Shown here: piece by piece, positions 6,715-8,783 of the stretch | Layout: each line of letters begins with the position of its first letter | Numbering within the stretch: the stretch's first letter is position 1 | From: Desulfobacterales bacterium | GTDB taxonomy: Bacteria; Desulfobacterota; Desulfobacteria; Desulfobacterales; ETH-SRB1 | Length of the DNA: 8,783 nt | Direction of reading: 5' to 3' | Assembly: GCA_030017395.1 (NCBI GenBank) | Contig: JASEIZ010000078.1 | Location: forward strand, 1 to 8,783 | Notes under the pieces: model-generated | Told to the model about the DNA's origin: nothing | What the model saw: the letters and a program-made list of their open reading frames with translations, nothing else | Databases searched by the model: none | Position numbers and translations under genes: made by a program

Positions 6715-6824
6715 GTTTTAGCAAGGATTTAATCATATTGGCATGGATCTGCGGGACCAGTAAAGAATAATGGGGCCGCAGTGCAAAGGGGTAAAACTGT
6801 TGAACAGCTAAGGCGCTAAGGTTT
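6715..6824. other. Non-coding spacer downstream of the metallophosphoesterase gene
   Basis: No gene is supported in this stretch. It contains a weak hairpin (CTGCGG 6749-6754 with CCGCAG 6776-6781) with no T-tract, an 11-base palindrome CTGTTGAACAG at 6797-6807, and TGCAAAGG at 6782-6789, which repeats part of the MITE terminus but is not followed by TCTC. It may include the 3' untranslated region of the three-gene - strand module. Confidence 0.4.
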
Positions 6825-7715
6825 TCAGGGTTCAAGGACTGTGCGTTTTATGGTTAAGGTGTATGTTTCTGCTGCTGGGCAAGGAGTTGCATCGTGGCCC
6901 CATTTTATGAGCTTGAGGCTGGGAGTGCTATCTTTCATTGTTATTTCAATGCCTGTGATGCATCTTGGGTGTACGCAGGAACCTGTGTTGTAGTAAACCG
7001 GCTCGGGTTTGAGCTTTTTTCCTCTTTCAATTGCTCTGCGCTCGGTAAGGGAGAGGTTTTCGTACACTGGGCGATGGGTGTGCCCTGCTATGATTATGCC
7101 AATATTTTTGTCGTTGTTCATCGCCAGTTGATAGAACTTTTCGTCTATTTCGTTGGATAGGCCCGGATTGGCGGCTGCCCTTGTGGGGTCTTTTATGCCG
7201 TATCTCTGAAGGCATGACCAGAAGTTTTGCACGAAGAATTTGCTGAAAGCTGCTCCGTGGCCGCTACATTTAGGGTCTGCCTGGTGGCCGTGCCAGAGGA
7301 GGATGCGTTTTCCATGCGGGATGGGGCTGTGGAGTATCGCGGCTTCGTAGATCCTGATGCCGGGAAAGATATCGCGCAGGATATTTGCGTTGTCTTTCCA
7401 CTGGATGTCGTGATTGCCCCAGATCTTGATGTAACGGGTATTTTTCTGATCAGGGTCATGGAATTCTTTGATTTTGTCATAGACAGAGGTGTGGGTGATG
7501 TATATCTGCTCAAAGGTTTTGTTTTCCCAGAGTTCTTCGGCATCGCCAAGTTCTATGTAGATAAATCCCTCTTTGAGATAGTAATCGAGCGCGCATTTGT
7601 AGATGAGGGAGTTGTGGGCGAAGTCGTCGGAGCCGGTGCCGTCACCACGATGCATGTCGGACATAATGATAAGTTTTGTGTCTTGCTCCAGGGCTATGGA
7701 TTTGATTGTTGCCAT
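6825..7715 (-). CDS. Calcineurin-like metallophosphoesterase
   Basis: The 296-residue product carries the full set of dinuclear-metal phosphoesterase motifs in order: SDMHRGD (D20, H22), GDAEEL (57-62, D58), GNHD (100-103), HGH (142-144) and GHTH (211-214, followed by RP), then YYNTGSCVHP, a late motif common in the family. Metal ligands D20, H22, D58, N101, H142, H212 and H214 all appear present, so it should be active. Motif spacing recalls LpxH-like and related bacterial phosphoesterases, but it is longer than LpxH (about 240 aa) and the substrate cannot be read from sequence. It has no signal peptide and should be cytoplasmic. Its start overlaps the AbiEii-like gene by 22 bp and has no good ribosome binding site, suggesting translational coupling. 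Its base composition is richer in G+C than the upstream partner genes (37/60 in 7261-7320). Confidence 0.88.
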   Translation of the reverse strand: MATIKSIALEQDTKLIIMSDMHRGDGTGSDDFAHNSLIYKCALDYYLKEGFIYIELGDAEELWENKTFEQIYITHTSVYDKIKEFHDPDQKNTRYIKIWGNHDIQWKDNANILRDIFPGIRIYEAAILHSPIPHGKRILLWHGHQADPKCSGHGAAFSKFFVQNFWSCLQRYGIKDPTRAAANPGLSNEIDEKFYQLAMNNDKNIGIIIAGHTHRPVYENLSLTERRAIERGKKLKPEPVYYNTGSCVHPRCITGIEITMKDSTPSLKLIKWGHDATPCPAAETYTLTIKRTVLEP

Positions 7716-8389
7716 TCTTTATAAAGGGAATTTTGTCCTCCTTTAAGAATATCTTCAGAAATCAAGGCTAAAGAGCCTTGAGCCTGTTTCAGATCCGGTT
7801 GAGTTACCCATTTTATTGGGGTCAGGAGTTCTACTGGAAACTCTTTTATTATTCTGCTGACCGCAATCGGTTCGACCCATAAATCTTTATTTTTTGCTTC
7901 TTCGATAATATTTTCCCAAATAAATGGAAATTTTTTCGCAATAAAGAGTATGTCCGCATAATCTTTAGGTTCCATTCGACTTAAGGCGCATATTTTATTT
8001 GAAAGAATATTTCTCCAGTTATCAACATTTGCAAAAAAATCAAATCGTTCAAAACCACCAAAATGAAAAGGGACATCATTTATAAAATCTATCTTTAGAA
8101 CCAGCTGATTCTTGTTTACAAAGATACGCAAAAAGGATTCACTGGTTATTGAAACCATACACTGAGAAAATATTTTTTTTAAATAAGTTACGACTATCTC
8201 ACATTGCTGTTTGAATTTCGGATGATTGTTCAGAAATAAATCCAAATCATCGGAATATCTGTGATCAAGGAAACACCGGCTTAACACAGTTCCGCCAGAC
8301 AGGTAAAAATCAACATCCATGCCCTGAATTTCCCTTAAAATTTCATCCTGAAACGGATAAAGCTTATTTAAATAATATTCCTCTGGCAT
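7694..8389 (-). CDS. AbiEii-type nucleotidyltransferase (toxin family)
   Basis: The 231-residue product shows the nucleotidyltransferase pattern of the AbiEii/DUF1814 toxin family: YLSGGTVLSR (29-38) with the GGT loop, then DHRYSDDLDLF (42-52) carrying acidic ligands D48 and D50, and a third acid in LKIDF (D101). The family's later K...A...R...KD..D block is present as NKICALSRMEPKDYADIL (131-148; K132, R138, D143, D146). AbiEii proteins are typically type IV-like toxins that transfer nucleotides to tRNA or other targets, with a cognate antitoxin encoded upstream. The start is supported by AAGGA at 8401-8405 on the - strand with an 11-base spacer. It overlaps the upstream small gene by 26 bp and the downstream phosphoesterase by 22 bp. 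It is AT-rich (17/60 G+C in 8041-8100), unlike the phosphoesterase, which hints at transfer. Confidence 0.85.
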   Translation of the reverse strand: MPEEYYLNKLYPFQDEILREIQGMDVDFYLSGGTVLSRCFLDHRYSDDLDLFLNNHPKFKQQCEIVVTYLKKIFSQCMVSITSESFLRIFVNKNQLVLKIDFINDVPFHFGGFERFDFFANVDNWRNILSNKICALSRMEPKDYADILFIAKKFPFIWENIIEEAKNKDLWVEPIAVSRIIKEFPVELLTPIKWVTQPDLKQAQGSLALISEDILKGGQNSLYKEWQQSNP

Positions 8390-8660
8390 ACTTATATTTT
8401 TCCTTTAATTCCTTTGGATACAATCTGCCAAGGACATCATCAGTTAAGGCTTCTTTCAATATTTTATTTGGAATAAGTTTGATCAATGTATACCAATCAT
8501 AGGTAGACAACAGTCTACAAAGGATTAATTTTTTATCAAGAAACGGCAATGTTTCAATTTTACCGGTTATGAGATCGTATAATTGATTTTCATCAACGTT
8601 TTTATCCCAAAAAGCATCTGATAATAATTTTTTTTTATCTTTCGTGGTCAATTGTTTCAT
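8364..8660 (-). CDS. Small DUF6922-like protein, putative antitoxin of the AbiEii-type gene
   Basis: The 98-residue, lysine-rich, mostly helical protein has no signal peptide. A FWDKNVDENQLYDLI segment (residues 18-32), then LLSTYDWYTLIKLIPNKILKEAL (49-71) and LGRLYPKELKEKYKYA, resemble the pattern of small DUF6922-type proteins. I recall these as commonly encoded directly upstream of AbiEii-type nucleotidyltransferases: FWD near the start, a trimmed loop, then a helix ending in a K/R-rich segment. It lies upstream of and overlaps the AbiEii-like gene by 26 bp, the usual place for an antitoxin. An AAAGG ribosome binding site sits 5 bases before the ATG. It lacks the recognisable winged-helix look of AbiEi antitoxins. 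The antitoxin role is inferred from position only. Confidence 0.65.
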   Translation of the reverse strand: MKQLTTKDKKKLLSDAFWDKNVDENQLYDLITGKIETLPFLDKKLILCRLLSTYDWYTLIKLIPNKILKEALTDDVLGRLYPKELKEKYKYARGILFK

Positions 8661-8729
8661 AGAGACCTTTTAAAAATGCTTCCCGCTAAAATCGGAATTG
8701 AAGTTCCCCCAGTCCCGCTGGAACAGGAT

Positions 8730-8783
8730 GAGACCTTTGCATAACTGCCATTATGAGCGCTGACGCTTCACTGTGTGCCCGTG
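8730..8783. mobile_element. Second copy of the MITE-like element, left end, cut by window edge
   Basis: The sequence from GAGACCTTTGCATAACTGCC to the window end is identical to 6527-6580, in the same orientation (identity is 55 bases if the preceding T is counted: 8729-8783 against 6526-6580). The preceding bases differ apart from that T, so the element boundary at GAGACC is confirmed by two copies. Between it and the first gene of the three-gene module (8661-8729) lie only imperfect hairpins (TTCCCG 8680-8685 with CGGAA 8693-8697; GTTCC 8703-8707 with GGAAC 8720-8724) and no clear promoter. Confidence 0.85.

Noticed and set aside
6521..6720. Possible target-site duplication around the MITE-like element
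   Set aside because: Flanks CTATTT and GTTTTA share only a short T run that is not in the required positions, so no duplication can be claimed.
6596..6835. 79-codon open frame on the - strand spanning part of the MITE-like element
   Set aside because: It starts at the tail of the phosphoesterase gene, runs across the element's inverted repeat, has no ribosome binding site and shows no recognisable domain; it is better explained by the repeat.
7227..7724. 165-codon open frame on the + strand opposite the phosphoesterase gene
   Set aside because: It is antisense to a gene with all catalytic motifs intact and has a composition typical of shadow frames (runs of V, F, D), with no family resemblance.
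8662..8670. GAGACCTTT just upstream of the small gene, resembling the MITE terminus
   Set aside because: Only 9 bases match, it diverges at the next base, and the same bases serve as the AAAGG ribosome binding site on the - strand; chance or selection for that site explains it.

Overview
The window looks like a chromosomal segment of a Gram-negative, moderately AT-rich anaerobe. Desulfobacterota, in the broad sense of Desulfobacterales-like sulfate reducers, is my best guess. That guess rests on the gene repertoire (an MCE/Mla-type transporter plus CsgG-like and FlgT-like envelope proteins), the base composition and the repeat style, not on a marker gene. No rRNA, tRNA or CRISPR array was seen.

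Positions 1-4454 (+ strand) hold the end of a tightly packed operon. It contains the C-terminal half of an MlaE-type permease, an MlaF-like ABC protein in which almost every ATPase motif has been lost, a single-pass MCE (MlaD-like) protein with a long helical tail, a probable lipoprotein with a CsgG-like domain followed by TPR repeats, and an exported protein with a FlgT-like three-part layout. Gaps between genes are 2-33 bp, so the last two proteins are probably co-expressed with the lipid transporter. A plausible reading is an envelope lipid-trafficking machine with its own periplasmic and outer-membrane accessory parts.

Positions 4455-4654 are a convergent intergenic gap with terminator-like hairpins and a long imperfect inverted repeat built from short GTTCACGGTT-type units. 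Positions 4655-6378 (- strand) hold a two-gene unit facing the first operon: a dual-BON lipoprotein resembling DolP/YraP, followed by a second FlgT-like exported protein. The latter is a clear paralogue of the last gene of the + strand operon, so the two paralogues lie tail to tail. DolP binds anionic phospholipid in E. coli, which fits a shared envelope-lipid theme for the whole left part.

Positions 6379-6824 are non-coding and contain a 188-bp MITE-like element with near-perfect terminal inverted repeats. Positions 6825-8660 (- strand) hold three overlapping genes: a small DUF6922-like protein, an AbiEii-type nucleotidyltransferase (toxin family) and a calcineurin-like metallophosphoesterase. 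At least 55 bp of the same MITE-like sequence recurs in the same orientation at the window end, so the three-gene module is bracketed by copies of the repeat. This right part looks like accessory, probably mobile, DNA and may be a toxin-antitoxin or defence module with an unusual third gene.
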